64,000 nt of DNA from Kaistella polysaccharea (GCF_020410745.1 NZ_CP084528.1:2294001-2358000); one strand, 5' to 3'. Numbered from the stretch's first letter, positions 37,559 to 46,212 are shown. Numbers and translations: made by a program. The notes: generated by a model not told the origin, from the sequence alone.

Positions 37559-38416
37559 TTACAGAACATTTAAAGTCTGTTCTTTAATTTTTTCCAGATC
37601 GTCTTTCATCATCACCACGAGTTTCTGAATTTCCGCATGATTGGCTTTTGAGCCGAGCGTATTAATTTCCCGCCCGATTTCCTGCGATATAAAACCCAGT
37701 TTCTTTCCGTTCAGATTTTCCTGCTGCATCACTTCCTCATAATATTTAAGGTGTTGTGTAAGGCGAACTTTTTCTTCGGCAATGTCTAATTTTTCGGTAT
37801 AATAGGCCATTTCCTGATAAAAACGGGTTTCATCAAGCTGATCAAATTCACTTAATGAATTGCGGTACCGCTCTTTCACACTGTCCATTCGGATGTGTTC
37901 AAAAGGTTCAACCTGCGCCAGATAGGACTTTATATTATTAATGTTCCGCTGCAATTCATCTTGCAGAATTTTTCCTTCAGTCTGACGGAAATTTTCGAAA
38001 TTTTGCAGTGCTCCTTTTACAAGTCCCAAAAGAAAATTCCATTCTTCTTCGGTAAGTTCTTCAGATTTAGCCGAAATAGCATCCGGCATTCTGATGGCCA
38101 TTTTCAGGTATTCAAATTCCGGTCCGTCAGCGGCAATTTTTTTCAGTTCTGAAATATAGGAAGAGACCAATTCCTGATTCACTGTTGTTTCAGAAGCGTC
38201 ATCCAACGACTCGATGTTTACGTAACAATCAACTTTACCCCGCTGTACGCGATCGTTCAAAAGTTTACGCAGATCATATTCTTTTTCCTTGTATCGGAAG
38301 GGAATTTTTATGTTAAGGTCGAATGATTTGCTGTTCAGCGATTTTAGATCTACGGTAATTTTTTTACCTTCATAAACGCCTTCACTTCGGCCAAAGCCGG
38401 TCATTGATAAAATCAT
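37559..38416 (-). CDS. yicC: YicC/YloC-family endoribonuclease
   Basis: 285 aa. It starts with ILSMTGFGRSEG, the hallmark of the family, and ends with the DUF1732 domain: GREINTLGSKANHAEIQKLV followed by LEKIKEQ. The E. coli member is an RNase that acts on the small RNA RyhB and others; the role here is inferred. It heads the gmk operon. A -7 box lies 17 bp before the ATG. Confidence 0.94.
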   Translation of the reverse strand: MILSMTGFGRSEGVYEGKKITVDLKSLNSKSFDLNIKIPFRYKEKEYDLRKLLNDRVQRGKVDCYVNIESLDDASETTVNQELVSSYISELKKIAADGPEFEYLKMAIRMPDAISAKSEELTEEEWNFLLGLVKGALQNFENFRQTEGKILQDELQRNINNIKSYLAQVEPFEHIRMDSVKERYRNSLSEFDQLDETRFYQEMAYYTEKLDIAEEKVRLTQHLKYYEEVMQQENLNGKKLGFISQEIGREINTLGSKANHAEIQKLVVMMKDDLEKIKEQTLNVL

Positions 38417-38433
38417 GGAGTTGCTTTAATAGA

Positions 38434-38441
38434 CAAAGATA
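38434..38441 (-). promoter_or_regulatory. -7 box of the yicC operon
   Basis: TATCTTTG on the minus strand, 17 bp upstream of the ATG at 38416. Confidence 0.6.
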
Positions 38442-38483
38442 ATTATTTCCAATCGTCCGCACTTATAAAAGCTTCCTGAAAAC

Positions 38484-38501
38484 TTTCCGCATTTACGGAA
38501 A
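38484..38501. promoter_or_regulatory. Possible operator in the yicC/PASTA divergent region
   Basis: TTTCCG (38484-38489) and CGGAAA (38496-38501) form a perfect 6-bp inverted repeat with a 6-bp spacer, about where the -33 element of the PASTA promoter would lie. It could bind a dimeric regulator; this is inference. Confidence 0.35.
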
Positions 38502-38512
38502 AGATTATTTTA

Positions 38513-38520
38513 TATATTTG
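38513..38520 (+). promoter_or_regulatory. -7 box of the PASTA gene
   Basis: TATATTTG, 26 bp upstream of the ATG at 38547. Confidence 0.6.
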
Positions 38521-38546
38521 CACTTACTAATAAAAGATTCAAAAAT

Positions 38547-39608
38547 ATGCTAAAATCGCTTTTCCATTGGAAAGTCCTGGTCAATTTACTGGTAGCGGCT
38601 GCAGTTTTCGTAGGAGTAGTTTGGCTTACCTTCCGGTGGTTAGAAGTTCATACCAATCATGGTAAAGAAATCGCTGTGCCGAACGTAATGAACCGCTCAG
38701 TGCACGATGCTATTAAGATTTTAGATGATTCTGGTTTAGAATATGAAGTCGACAGTTTTAAATACGATCCAAAATACCGACCTTTTCAGGTTTTGCAAAT
38801 TTATCCATCCGCTGGTTCCCGGGTAAAAGACGGCCGAACTATCGTGATGAAAGTAAATCCAAGAACCTACGCACAAGTTTCCGTTCCGGATGTTTTAGAT
38901 CGATACAAAGGTTTGGCATTCAGGCAGTTGGAACAAGTAGGTTTAAAAGTAGGAGACACCATTTTTGAGCCGAGCATTCAGCGTGATGCAGTTCTACGCC
39001 TTCTGTATAATGGCACAACTTTAAAACCAGGCGCTTTATTACCGCGTTTCTCGACCATTGATTTGGTGATCGGTGCTGGACCGAGAAGAAATATTACCGT
39101 ACCGAATGTAGTGGGATTGACTGTACAGGAAGCGAAAGCTATTATTTCTCAAAACCTCTTCGAAGTTGGTCTTGTTGAGCATGAAGATGGAGGCGGAGAT
39201 GAATCAGATATCGTTTATTATCAGGATCCTGCGCCGGGCGACGTTCGTGATCAGGGAATGCAGATGGACATTTGGGCAAGTAAAAAAACTCCGGCGGAAA
39301 TGGGCGGCAAAATATCACAACTTAATTCTATTTACAGAATTAAAATTGATATGTCAGCACCCGTTTATATGGATGATGGCCCGGTGTATAGTGAACCGGA
39401 ACCCCGACGTCGCGAGCCAACTACTGAAAGTCCAAGACCCACAGTTCCTGCTGAAACGACACCAAAAGTCGAACCTACAAAACCGGCAACAGAAACAAAA
39501 TCTAAACCGGCAGAAACAAAACCGGCAGAGACGAAGCCTGCCACACCCAAAACTTCAACCCCGAAAACGGAAGAAAAGCCGAAAGCTAGGAAAGTAGTGG
39601 TGGAGTAA
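38547..39608 (+). CDS. PASTA domain membrane protein
   Basis: 353 aa. A short cytoplasmic start, one membrane helix (LVNLLVAAAVFVGVVWLTF) and then three PASTA domains: IAVPNVMNRSVHDAIKILDD, VSVPDVLDRYKGLAFRQLEQ and ITVPNVVGLTVQEAKAIISQ. No kinase domain is attached. The last about 70 residues are a Pro/Lys/Thr/Glu repeat tail (KPAETKPAETKPATPK) that looks disordered. PASTA domains often bind peptidoglycan fragments. A terminator follows, then a pseudouridine synthase, a pairing common in Flavobacteriia. Confidence 0.88.
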   Translation: MLKSLFHWKVLVNLLVAAAVFVGVVWLTFRWLEVHTNHGKEIAVPNVMNRSVHDAIKILDDSGLEYEVDSFKYDPKYRPFQVLQIYPSAGSRVKDGRTIVMKVNPRTYAQVSVPDVLDRYKGLAFRQLEQVGLKVGDTIFEPSIQRDAVLRLLYNGTTLKPGALLPRFSTIDLVIGAGPRRNITVPNVVGLTVQEAKAIISQNLFEVGLVEHEDGGGDESDIVYYQDPAPGDVRDQGMQMDIWASKKTPAEMGGKISQLNSIYRIKIDMSAPVYMDDGPVYSEPEPRRREPTTESPRPTVPAETTPKVEPTKPATETKSKPAETKPAETKPATPKTSTPKTEEKPKARKVVVE

Positions 39609-39629
39609 TATAAGTTCCTTAAAAATCTA

Positions 39630-39656
39630 AAGCTTCAACGGAAATGTTGAAGCTTT
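39630..39656 (+). terminator. Hairpin between the PASTA and pseudouridine-synthase genes
   Basis: AAGCTTCAAC and GTTGAAGCTT form a 10-bp perfect stem. The trailing run (TATCTTT) is only moderately T-rich, so termination may be partial. Confidence 0.6.
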
Positions 39657-39669
39657 ATCTTTCAAATTA

Positions 39670-40731
39670 ATGATGACAGACGATAACGAAAATTTTTTAG
39701 ACGAAGATTCTATGGGTCAGGAGACAAGTGATGCTGAAGCAGAAGGTCTTTATGAACATCTTTCGCTGAAAGTAGATCGCGGACAAGAACCTTTGCGAGT
39801 TGATAAATATCTTCAGATATTTCGCCAGAATTCCTCCCGAAATAAAATTTCCCAAACCTGTCGTGCCGGAAATGTCGTTGTTAATGGAAATGCGGTGAAA
39901 CAAAATTATCGTGTGAAACCCGGCGACGAAATTTCTGTGCTTTTAACACATCCGCCCCGTGAAAATCTTATTATTCCTCAAGATATTCCCATTAATATTG
40001 TTTACGAAGATGATGATGTAGTGGTGGTCGATAAAGCTCCAGGAATGGTTGTCCATCCTGGTCATGGGAATTATGACGGCACACTCGTCAATGCGCTAGC
40101 TTTCCACTTTCAAAAAAAAGGATTGAAATCAGATTTAGATCGGGTAGGACTCGTTCATAGAATTGATAAAGATACTTCTGGACTTTTAGTTGTGGCAAAA
40201 ACAGAATATGCATTAAGTTTCCTTGCGAAGCAATTTTTTGACCGTACTACGAAAAGATTATATTGGGGTTTTGTTTGGGGAAATGTCGCTGATGATGAAG
40301 GAACAATCACAGGAAACATCGGAAGACATGTGAAAAATCGCATGCAGATGGCAGTTTTCGAAGATGGCAGTTTAGGGAAACACGCCGTAACTCATTATAA
40401 AGTTTTGGAACGTTTTCGCTATATGACTTGGGTAGAATGTAAACTGGAAACGGGACGTACTCACCAGATTCGGGCACATTTTAAGCACATCGGACATACT
40501 TTATTTAATGATGAGAGATACGAGGGACATCAAGTTTTAAAAGGAATTAACTTGCCGAAGTACAAACAGTTCATCAAAAATGTTTTTGAACTTTTACCCC
40601 GGCATGCGCTGCACGCTCACACACTGGGTTTTGTTCATCCTACAACTAAAAAAGAAATGTATTTTGAAAGTCCCATGCCACAGGATATGGAAGATGCCTT
40701 ACGAAAATGGCGTAAATATTTAGAATCTTAA
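39670..40731 (+). CDS. rluD: RluA/RluD-family 23S rRNA pseudouridine synthase
   Basis: 353 aa. An acidic N-terminal tail (residues 1-30), an S4 RNA-binding domain (about 40-100), and the catalytic domain with HRIDKDTSGLLVVAKT, Asp166 being the nucleophile. TGRTHQIRAHFKHIGH is the second conserved motif. It isomerises uridines in 23S rRNA; RluD-type specificity is the likeliest but not certain from sequence. Start is 39670 or the ATG 3 bases later. Confidence 0.9.
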   Translation: MMTDDNENFLDEDSMGQETSDAEAEGLYEHLSLKVDRGQEPLRVDKYLQIFRQNSSRNKISQTCRAGNVVVNGNAVKQNYRVKPGDEISVLLTHPPRENLIIPQDIPINIVYEDDDVVVVDKAPGMVVHPGHGNYDGTLVNALAFHFQKKGLKSDLDRVGLVHRIDKDTSGLLVVAKTEYALSFLAKQFFDRTTKRLYWGFVWGNVADDEGTITGNIGRHVKNRMQMAVFEDGSLGKHAVTHYKVLERFRYMTWVECKLETGRTHQIRAHFKHIGHTLFNDERYEGHQVLKGINLPKYKQFIKNVFELLPRHALHAHTLGFVHPTTKKEMYFESPMPQDMEDALRKWRKYLES

Positions 40732-40746
40732 GTCCTCAAACTTTTC

Positions 40747-40754
40747 TATATTTG
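40747..40754 (+). promoter_or_regulatory. -7 box of the PorP/SprF gene
   Basis: TATATTTG ends 21 bp before the ATG at 40776. A possible start at 40752 lies inside this box, so 40776 is preferred. Confidence 0.6.
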
Positions 40755-40775
40755 CTGAAAATCCAGCCTTATATT

Positions 40776-41720
40776 ATGAGAAAAATAGGTATTTTATTTT
40801 TCACCGTGTTTTTCTTCGGCTCCTATCAAAGCCAGGAAACCTTGCCGTACTACCAGCAGTATCTGTTAGATGGGGATTTTCTTTTTAATCCTGCGCTTTA
40901 CGGAAAGACTGATGATGTTGTTCTCAATTTGAATTATCAAAAACAGTTTTCAAATTTTGAACAGTCGCCTAATGTTCAGTCAGTCGGAATGCACGCCAAT
41001 GTTTTCGACCGCGTAGGTGCTGGTTTATCTTTTTTTAAAGATCAGAATGGCCCTATTTCCTCAAATGGGATTTCTGCCGGTGCATCTTATTTTATCCCCT
41101 TGGATGATGATGGAGAACGGAAAAATCAGTTTTCCTTCGGTACCAATGTCAATTTTTACAATATGAATATTGATTTGGGCATGCTTAATCCAGCTGAGAC
41201 TGGCGATCCACTCTTGACTAATGATTCTATTTTTCTGCTCTATGCGAATTTGGGTCTGGCCGTGACTTATCATAATTTCTTTGCCGGAGTTTCGGTAAAC
41301 GATATCGCACTCAGCAATGACATCCCCATTGTGAATGGAATTGAACCCGAACCCACTAAATATTTACTGAACGCCGGATATGATTTTTATATGACTGACG
41401 ATTTTTATGTGAGTCCATCGGTATTGGTTAATTTAAATACCAATTCGTCTAAATTTATAGATTTAAATCTGCTGGCTACATTAACATCCGATGCTAATGC
41501 ATTTTCGGCCGGTGCCAGTTTCCGAACAGGGAACAATAAATTTGGGAATCAAAGTTTAGCAGTTTCTCCGATCATAAAAGCGACGGTAAATAAATTTTTC
41601 TTCGGAGCAAGTTATAATTTTGGCTTGTCGGATATTCAGCAATATGCCGGCAGCAGTTTTATGTTAAGTATCGGCTATAAATTTGATAATTTTATTAATA
41701 CGAGAGGTTATCGATATTAA
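40776..41720 (+). CDS. PorP/SprF-family type IX secretion outer-membrane protein
   Basis: 314 aa from MRKIGILFFTVFFFGSYQSQ, a signal peptide. The mature protein starts with LPYYQQYLLDGDFLFNPALY, the usual PorP/SprF N-terminus, and continues as a beta barrel ending in an aromatic C-terminus (IGYKFDNF). Members work with large T9SS adhesins, helping them reach the cell surface, or form part of the motor complex. No adjacent adhesin or gldK-N gene is present, so this is likely an isolated paralogue. Confidence 0.87.
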   Translation: MRKIGILFFTVFFFGSYQSQETLPYYQQYLLDGDFLFNPALYGKTDDVVLNLNYQKQFSNFEQSPNVQSVGMHANVFDRVGAGLSFFKDQNGPISSNGISAGASYFIPLDDDGERKNQFSFGTNVNFYNMNIDLGMLNPAETGDPLLTNDSIFLLYANLGLAVTYHNFFAGVSVNDIALSNDIPIVNGIEPEPTKYLLNAGYDFYMTDDFYVSPSVLVNLNTNSSKFIDLNLLATLTSDANAFSAGASFRTGNNKFGNQSLAVSPIIKATVNKFFFGASYNFGLSDIQQYAGSSFMLSIGYKFDNFINTRGYRY

Positions 41721-41786
41721 AGATAAGTCATTTTCTCATTATTGATGATCACTCTATCAATTTTTATTTCAACCTAAATTTCACTC

Positions 41787-42911
41787 TTGATCTATCTTCA
41801 TATTCCTTTCTGCAAACAAAAATGCAGTTACTGTAATTTCCATTTTTCCACTTCTTTAAGATACAAAGAGGAAATGGTTGCAACCCTAAAAAAAGAAATC
41901 GTTCTGCGGAAAGATGAGTTGGAAAATAAAAATTTAAAATCTCTTTATTTCGGCGGCGGCACCCCTTCAATATTAAGTGTTGATGAACTACAATCCATCA
42001 TCGATGAGGTTTTAAAGTATTTTACTTTTGATCCCGATATTGAAATTACATTGGAGGCAAATCCAGATGATTTAAATCTACAATTTGTAAAGTCTTTATC
42101 AAAGACCCCTTTTAACCGCCTTTCTATTGGAACACAGAGTTTTTTTAATGAAGATTTACAATTCATGAATCGTGCGCATAATGCCAGCGAAGCGGAAAGT
42201 TCTATTAAAAGATCCCAAGATTTTGGCTTTGAAAACATCAGTATTGATTTAATCTACGGCTCGCCAACTTCAAATATTGATATTTGGAAACAAAATCTTC
42301 AAAAAACTATCGATCTGCAAGTTCCTCATATTTCGTCCTACGCGTTGACTGTGGAACCGAAAACAGCACTCAACACCTGGATTTCACAAGGTAAAGTCGC
42401 GGCGCCGAAAGAAGCAGAACAGCACGACGAGTTTTTTTATATGACCGACTTTTTGAAGAAGCACGGATTTGACCACTACGAAATATCCAACTTTGGGAAA
42501 CCGGGATTTCATTCCAAACACAATTCCGCATATTGGAAATACAAGGAATATTTGGGAATCGGACCCTCAGCGCATTCCTATAATGGGAGAAATGAACGGA
42601 GCTGGAATATTGCGAATAACCAGCAGTATATTCATTCTTTAGATCGAAACGTGCTACCCAAAGAGACAGAGATTTTGTCAGAAAAGGACCAGTTTAATGA
42701 GATGCTGATGATCGGTTTGCGAACAAGTTGGGGTGTTGATTTAAAATCCTTGAAAGAGAAGTTTAATGCTGAGTTTTTGGAATATTTCGAAAAGATGATC
42801 GTTCAAAAACGTAATGATGGCGTTTTACTGATCGAAGATGATCATTTAAAAATTCCAGAAAAAAACTGGTTTTTAGCAGATGGTATTGCAGCTGATTTGT
42901 TTATGGTGTAA
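41787..42911 (+). CDS. hemW: HemW-like radical SAM protein
   Basis: 374 aa. The start appears to be TTG (an upstream ATT is the only other option before a stop). CKQKCSYC gives the cluster cysteines at 9, 13 and 16, followed by FGGGTPS and the HemW-type EANPDDL. Later LSIGTQSF and HYEISNFGKPG are typical. Once annotated as oxygen-independent coproporphyrinogen oxidase, HemW is now viewed as a heme chaperone. The heptad spacer follows its stop. Confidence 0.92.
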   Translation: MIYLHIPFCKQKCSYCNFHFSTSLRYKEEMVATLKKEIVLRKDELENKNLKSLYFGGGTPSILSVDELQSIIDEVLKYFTFDPDIEITLEANPDDLNLQFVKSLSKTPFNRLSIGTQSFFNEDLQFMNRAHNASEAESSIKRSQDFGFENISIDLIYGSPTSNIDIWKQNLQKTIDLQVPHISSYALTVEPKTALNTWISQGKVAAPKEAEQHDEFFYMTDFLKKHGFDHYEISNFGKPGFHSKHNSAYWKYKEYLGIGPSAHSYNGRNERSWNIANNQQYIHSLDRNVLPKETEILSEKDQFNEMLMIGLRTSWGVDLKSLKEKFNAEFLEYFEKMIVQKRNDGVLLIEDDHLKIPEKNWFLADGIAADLFMV

Positions 42912-43001
42912 AGAGAAGTAAGGTGCGAGTTTCAAGATGTGTGTTTCGAGGTGCGAGATTTATAAATTTAATAACTTGCTATTAACCGACTAACAAATAA
43001 A
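42911..43001. repeat. Heptad-period spacer downstream of hemW
   Basis: Thirteen 7-base units in phase: AAGAGAA, GTAAGGT, GCGAGTT, TCAAGAT, GTGTGTT, TCGAGGT, GCGAGAT, TTATAAA, TTTAATA, ACTTGCT, ATTAACC, GACTAAC, AAATAAA. The words GGTGCGAG recur exactly 28 bases apart. The later units are weaker. Confidence 0.6.
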
Positions 43002-43034
43002 TATTGTAAACCTCAATAATTAAATACGTTATAG

Positions 43035-43104
43035 ACCGTTCACAATTGACTATTGATCAGTCGTACTTACCTGGCTTTTTTTACTTTTTACTTGGCTCTT
43101 AATT
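43035..43104. repeat. Heptad-period spacer upstream of murI
   Basis: Ten units: ACCGTTC, ACAATTG, ACTATTG, ATCAGTC, GTACTTA, CCTGGCT, TTTTTTA, CTTTTTA, CTTGGCT, CTTAATT. It ends directly before the murI -7 box. Confidence 0.65.
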
Positions 43105-43107
43105 CCG

Positions 43108-43115
43108 TATTTTTG
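43108..43115 (+). promoter_or_regulatory. -7 box of murI
   Basis: TATTTTTG, 15 bp upstream of the TTG at 43131. It lies inside any longer reading of murI and so argues for the internal TTG start. Confidence 0.55.
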
Positions 43116-43130
43116 CAGAAATTTGAGCGC

Positions 43131-43961
43131 TTGAAAACTTCGAAACCCGATTTCAGTCATCTCTCGGCGGACCAGCCGATCGGAATTTTTGATTCCGGTG
43201 TGGGCGGATTAACCATTGCGAAAGAAATAAAGAGGCTTTTGCCCCATGAAAATCTTATTTATTTCGGCGATACCAAACACTTGCCCTACGGCGAAAAGTC
43301 CCGGGAAGCCATCGTGGGATATGCTACCCGAATTACCGATTTTCTTCTGGAAAAAAACTGCAAAGCCATTGTGATCGCCTGTAATTCTGCCACCGCGAAC
43401 GCCTTAAAAGAAGTGCTGGACCTGGTGAACAACCGCGTTCCAGTAATCGATGTTATTAATCCCGTCGCTGAAAAAGTATCCTATGAAATTCACAATAATG
43501 TCGGGGTGATTGCAACCAAAGCAACCGTAAATTCTGGATTGTACCGGAAAACCATCCGCAAGCATAATAAATTTATTAAAGTTGATGAACTTGCTACGCC
43601 ACTTTTAGTTCCGGCCATTGAGGAAGGTTTTAAAAATCACCCGGTTACGCACGCCATCGTTTATAATTATCTGAGCAACAAAAAATTAAAAAATATTGAA
43701 ACCTTAATTCTAGGTTGCACGCATTATCCCTTGCTTTTAAATGAAATTAAACAGTTTTATGGAAATCGGGTGCGCGTTATCGATTCCCCGAGTATTGTGG
43801 CGAATCAGGTAAAAGTAATTCTCGAAAAACACCATTTATTGCATCAGGAAAATAGCAATCCGACCTATCAATTTTATCTGTCGGACATTACGAAGAACTT
43901 CGAGAAAATCTCCCGGAAATTTTTTGGAAATGCGATTGATTTGGAACTTAAAGTACTTTAA
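43131..43961 (+). CDS. murI: Glutamate racemase
   Basis: 276 aa from a TTG start (MKTSKPDFSHLS in the mature reading). Makes D-glutamate for peptidoglycan. Catalytic cysteines are Cys84 in IACNSATANA and Cys196 in LGCTHYPLL; the N-terminal GIFDSGVGGLT and FGDTKHLPYG are standard. The frame is open 78 bp further upstream to another TTG, but that part overlaps a promoter and the heptad spacer and has no family match. The 276-residue size fits the family. Confidence 0.93.
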   Translation: MKTSKPDFSHLSADQPIGIFDSGVGGLTIAKEIKRLLPHENLIYFGDTKHLPYGEKSREAIVGYATRITDFLLEKNCKAIVIACNSATANALKEVLDLVNNRVPVIDVINPVAEKVSYEIHNNVGVIATKATVNSGLYRKTIRKHNKFIKVDELATPLLVPAIEEGFKNHPVTHAIVYNYLSNKKLKNIETLILGCTHYPLLLNEIKQFYGNRVRVIDSPSIVANQVKVILEKHHLLHQENSNPTYQFYLSDITKNFEKISRKFFGNAIDLELKVL

Positions 43962-43974
43962 AAAAGTAGAATTT

Positions 43975-44583
43975 TTATTTTTCCAAGTCAGGAGAAACTT
44001 CACTTTCTATTTCTACGATAACCCTATCATTCGGTTTAAAGAAGGAAAAACTCACGTTTCCGTATCTTCGGGTGTCGGTTAAATTAGGATGCTGCAGTTT
44101 TGTGCGGCTTTGATGTTCCAGAATAAAGACACCTTCTTCTTTCAGGTAATTGTTGTTCAAAATCAGGGAAATTAATTCCTGATATTTATTTTCTTCCGTT
44201 TCGAAGGGCGGATCTGCAACGATCAAATCATAGGTTTTGCGGTTGCGATTTTTCTTTAAATATTCAAAAACATCTGCGCGCTGCGCGCTAATCTGTAAAC
44301 TCATGTCAAGTTCCGCAGCTGTAGAATTGATGAATGCCGCATGTTTGGGATTCATCTCAACCGATGTCACATCACTGCAGGCGCGGGAAGCAAATTCCAG
44401 GCTCAAAGATCCAATGCCCGCAAAAAGATCCAACACAGAAATCGATGCAAAATCCAAACGATATCGGTTTTCCAGAATGCTGAACAAAGCTTCTTTTGCA
44501 AAATCAGTTGTCGGTCTTACATCGAAGTTTTTCGGAGCGGAAATTCTTTTGGCTTTCCACTGGCCACTGATTATTCTGTACAT
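43975..44583 (-). CDS. rsmD: 16S rRNA (guanine966-N2)-methyltransferase
   Basis: 202 aa, Rossmann methyltransferase. Starts MYRIISGQWKAKRI and RPTTDFAKEALFSIL; the SAM site is VLDLFAGIGSLSLEFASR; the catalytic motif is VADPPFE. Methylates G966 of 16S rRNA in the 30S subunit. In the same direction as the DUF3822 gene upstream, the usual Bacteroidota pair, although the heptad spacer lies between them here. Confidence 0.93.
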   Translation of the reverse strand: MYRIISGQWKAKRISAPKNFDVRPTTDFAKEALFSILENRYRLDFASISVLDLFAGIGSLSLEFASRACSDVTSVEMNPKHAAFINSTAAELDMSLQISAQRADVFEYLKKNRNRKTYDLIVADPPFETEENKYQELISLILNNNYLKEEGVFILEHQSRTKLQHPNLTDTRRYGNVSFSFFKPNDRVIVEIESEVSPDLEK

Positions 44584-44767
44584 TTTATTGCTGGGTATTT
44601 TGCGTTTCGTGCGTGATATTCTCAGTCAAACTTTATTTTTTCGTTAGAACAATTTATCTTGGATGAACATCAACTTTAATTTAAACTCGTATTCATTTTT
44701 AATGACAAGGGGTCTTCAAATAAAATATTTTCATTAGTAGTCAATGTTATCCGCACCTAAATTAACA

Positions 44768-44879
44768 TTCTAATTTCTAAAATCTAACATCTAACCTCTA
44801 ACCTTCAACTTCATCCTCCATCCTTCCTCCTTCCTCCTTCCTCCTTCATCCTTCCTCCTTCATCCTTCCTCCTCTATCT
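44768..44879. repeat. Heptad-period array, best example in the window
   Basis: Sixteen consecutive 7-base units that drift step by step: TTCTAAT, TTCTAAA, ATCTAAC, ATCTAAC, CTCTAAC, CTTCAAC, TTCATCC, TCCATCC, TTCCTCC x3, TTCATCC, TTCCTCC, TTCATCC, TTCCTCC, TCTATCT. Nearly pure pyrimidine on this strand from about 44810. It fills the gap between DUF3822 and rsmD, both read on the minus strand. Confidence 0.9.
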
Positions 44880-45601
44880 CACCGCCCATTAAGTATAAAA
44901 TTCTTCTGCGGAATATTATCAAAATTAATTTTTATTTTCTTCACGAATTTTTTTAGCTCAGAAATAAAGGTTTCATTTTCGGTGGTTTCCCCATACACAA
45001 AAAACTGAGTTTCGTCGATTGCAAATCCAATTTTACTTAAAGTAAACATGATGAAATAGAGAAAATCAACTTCGGAGTTGACGTCCAAATTATTATAAAG
45101 AATCACTTTCTTTCGATCCATTGCAAAAAATTCACATTGATGATGATAGAGATTGATGTGAATTTCCTTCTGATTTTTCACCGAAATCCGACTTAGAAAT
45201 TCCTCACCAGAAAAATTAAATTTCGTGGGAAGCGCGAGATTTTTAATGGGATGATAAAAAATCTTCGGGAAAGCATAGTAAAACTGCACGCCATATTTTT
45301 TATTAACCGCGAGCATGAGCTCTTCGTTGTTTCTTTCTACGGGCGCGTTGTAGGAAATTAAATCAAAACCTGCGTCGTGATTTGCAAAACCTTCAGGCAT
45401 CATGGTGAAATGATTGAGCGCAGAAATCACGCTGACTTCTTTAAAAGTCTGGTGCTCCAGAATCTTCGAAAGGTGATCTGTACAAAATTCTTCTGGGTTT
45501 TCTTCTCCGCAGATAAAAATTTCTTCCTTAATGACCGTTTTTTGGCGGCTGATCTGATATTGTACACCGTCTTTGGTGAAAAGTAATTTAAGATGTTCCA
45601 T
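44879..45601 (-). CDS. DUF3822 family protein
   Basis: 240 aa. MEHLKLLFTKDGVQYQISRQ at the start, ALNHFTMMPEGFANHD and ISYNAPVERNNEELMLAVN in the middle. This is the DUF3822 family, which in Bacteroidota usually sits directly upstream of rsmD, as here. No catalytic motif is evident; a possible ribosome-related link rests only on the gene order. The stop abuts the heptad array. Confidence 0.85.
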   Translation of the reverse strand: MEHLKLLFTKDGVQYQISRQKTVIKEEIFICGEENPEEFCTDHLSKILEHQTFKEVSVISALNHFTMMPEGFANHDAGFDLISYNAPVERNNEELMLAVNKKYGVQFYYAFPKIFYHPIKNLALPTKFNFSGEEFLSRISVKNQKEIHINLYHHQCEFFAMDRKKVILYNNLDVNSEVDFLYFIMFTLSKIGFAIDETQFFVYGETTENETFISELKKFVKKIKINFDNIPQKNFILNGR

Positions 45602-45861
45602 GTTTAGAGTTGCAAATTTATTAAAATTAATCGGCTTTCGAAATTTTAAAAAATCGGTGACCTGAGGAATATCACCACAACATCTGAAAGAGTTTTATAA
45701 CTTTACGAAGAGATTATAATGACACATCAAGTTCGGGGAAAATTTGGAAGTAAATGAATGTAATTTTTTATAAAGATTGAATAATCAATTAGTTTTAATT
45801 AATGATAAGTTTCCTCATTAATCATCAACGTTAATTTAGAAAATTTTAAAATTTATATCAT

Positions 45862-46164
45862 ATGAAAAAGGTTATTTTTATGTTTTTACTGATTTTTTCA
45901 GTCAGTATTTTTGCTCAAAAAGTTCAAAATCAAACGGTGGATGCGGCGTGCGGAATGTGCCAGTTTAAAGTAAAATCCGATAAAGGTTGTGCGATGTCCG
46001 TTAAGATCAATGAAAAAGTTTACCATGTAGAAGGACTGGATAAAAAAACTTTTGGTGATGCACATGCAGAAGAGGGCTACTGCAAAGTGATAAAAAAAGC
46101 GATCGTCAGCGGCGAAATCAAAAAAGGAAAATTTTACGCGACCAGTTTTAAGTATGTAGATTAA
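45862..46164 (+). CDS. Small exported cysteine-containing protein, DUF6370-like
   Basis: 100 aa. Signal peptide (KKVIFMFLLIFSVSIFAQ), then a compact domain with VDAACGMCQFKVKSDKGCAM and EEGYCKVIKKAIVSGEIKKG. The CxxC and two other cysteines resemble small DUF6370 periplasmic proteins, possibly metal-binding; this is inference. It is preceded by a 260-bp gap in which I see no other feature. Confidence 0.7.
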   Translation: MKKVIFMFLLIFSVSIFAQKVQNQTVDAACGMCQFKVKSDKGCAMSVKINEKVYHVEGLDKKTFGDAHAEEGYCKVIKKAIVSGEIKKGKFYATSFKYVD

Positions 46165-46212
46165 TTGCGGTTTTCGTGATTAAATTTAATAATTCTATCA
46201 CTTTAAAAACTT

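Noticed and set aside
39166..39597. 143-codon frame inside the PASTA gene
   Set aside because: It is a frame shadow of the repetitive Pro/Lys/Thr-rich tail.
43053..43130. Upstream extension of murI from a TTG
   Set aside because: It is inside the heptad spacer and the promoter; the family starts at the later TTG.
44768..44879. CRISPR-like reading of the heptad array
   Set aside because: There are no alternating repeats and unique spacers, the unit is only 7 bases, and no cas genes are near.
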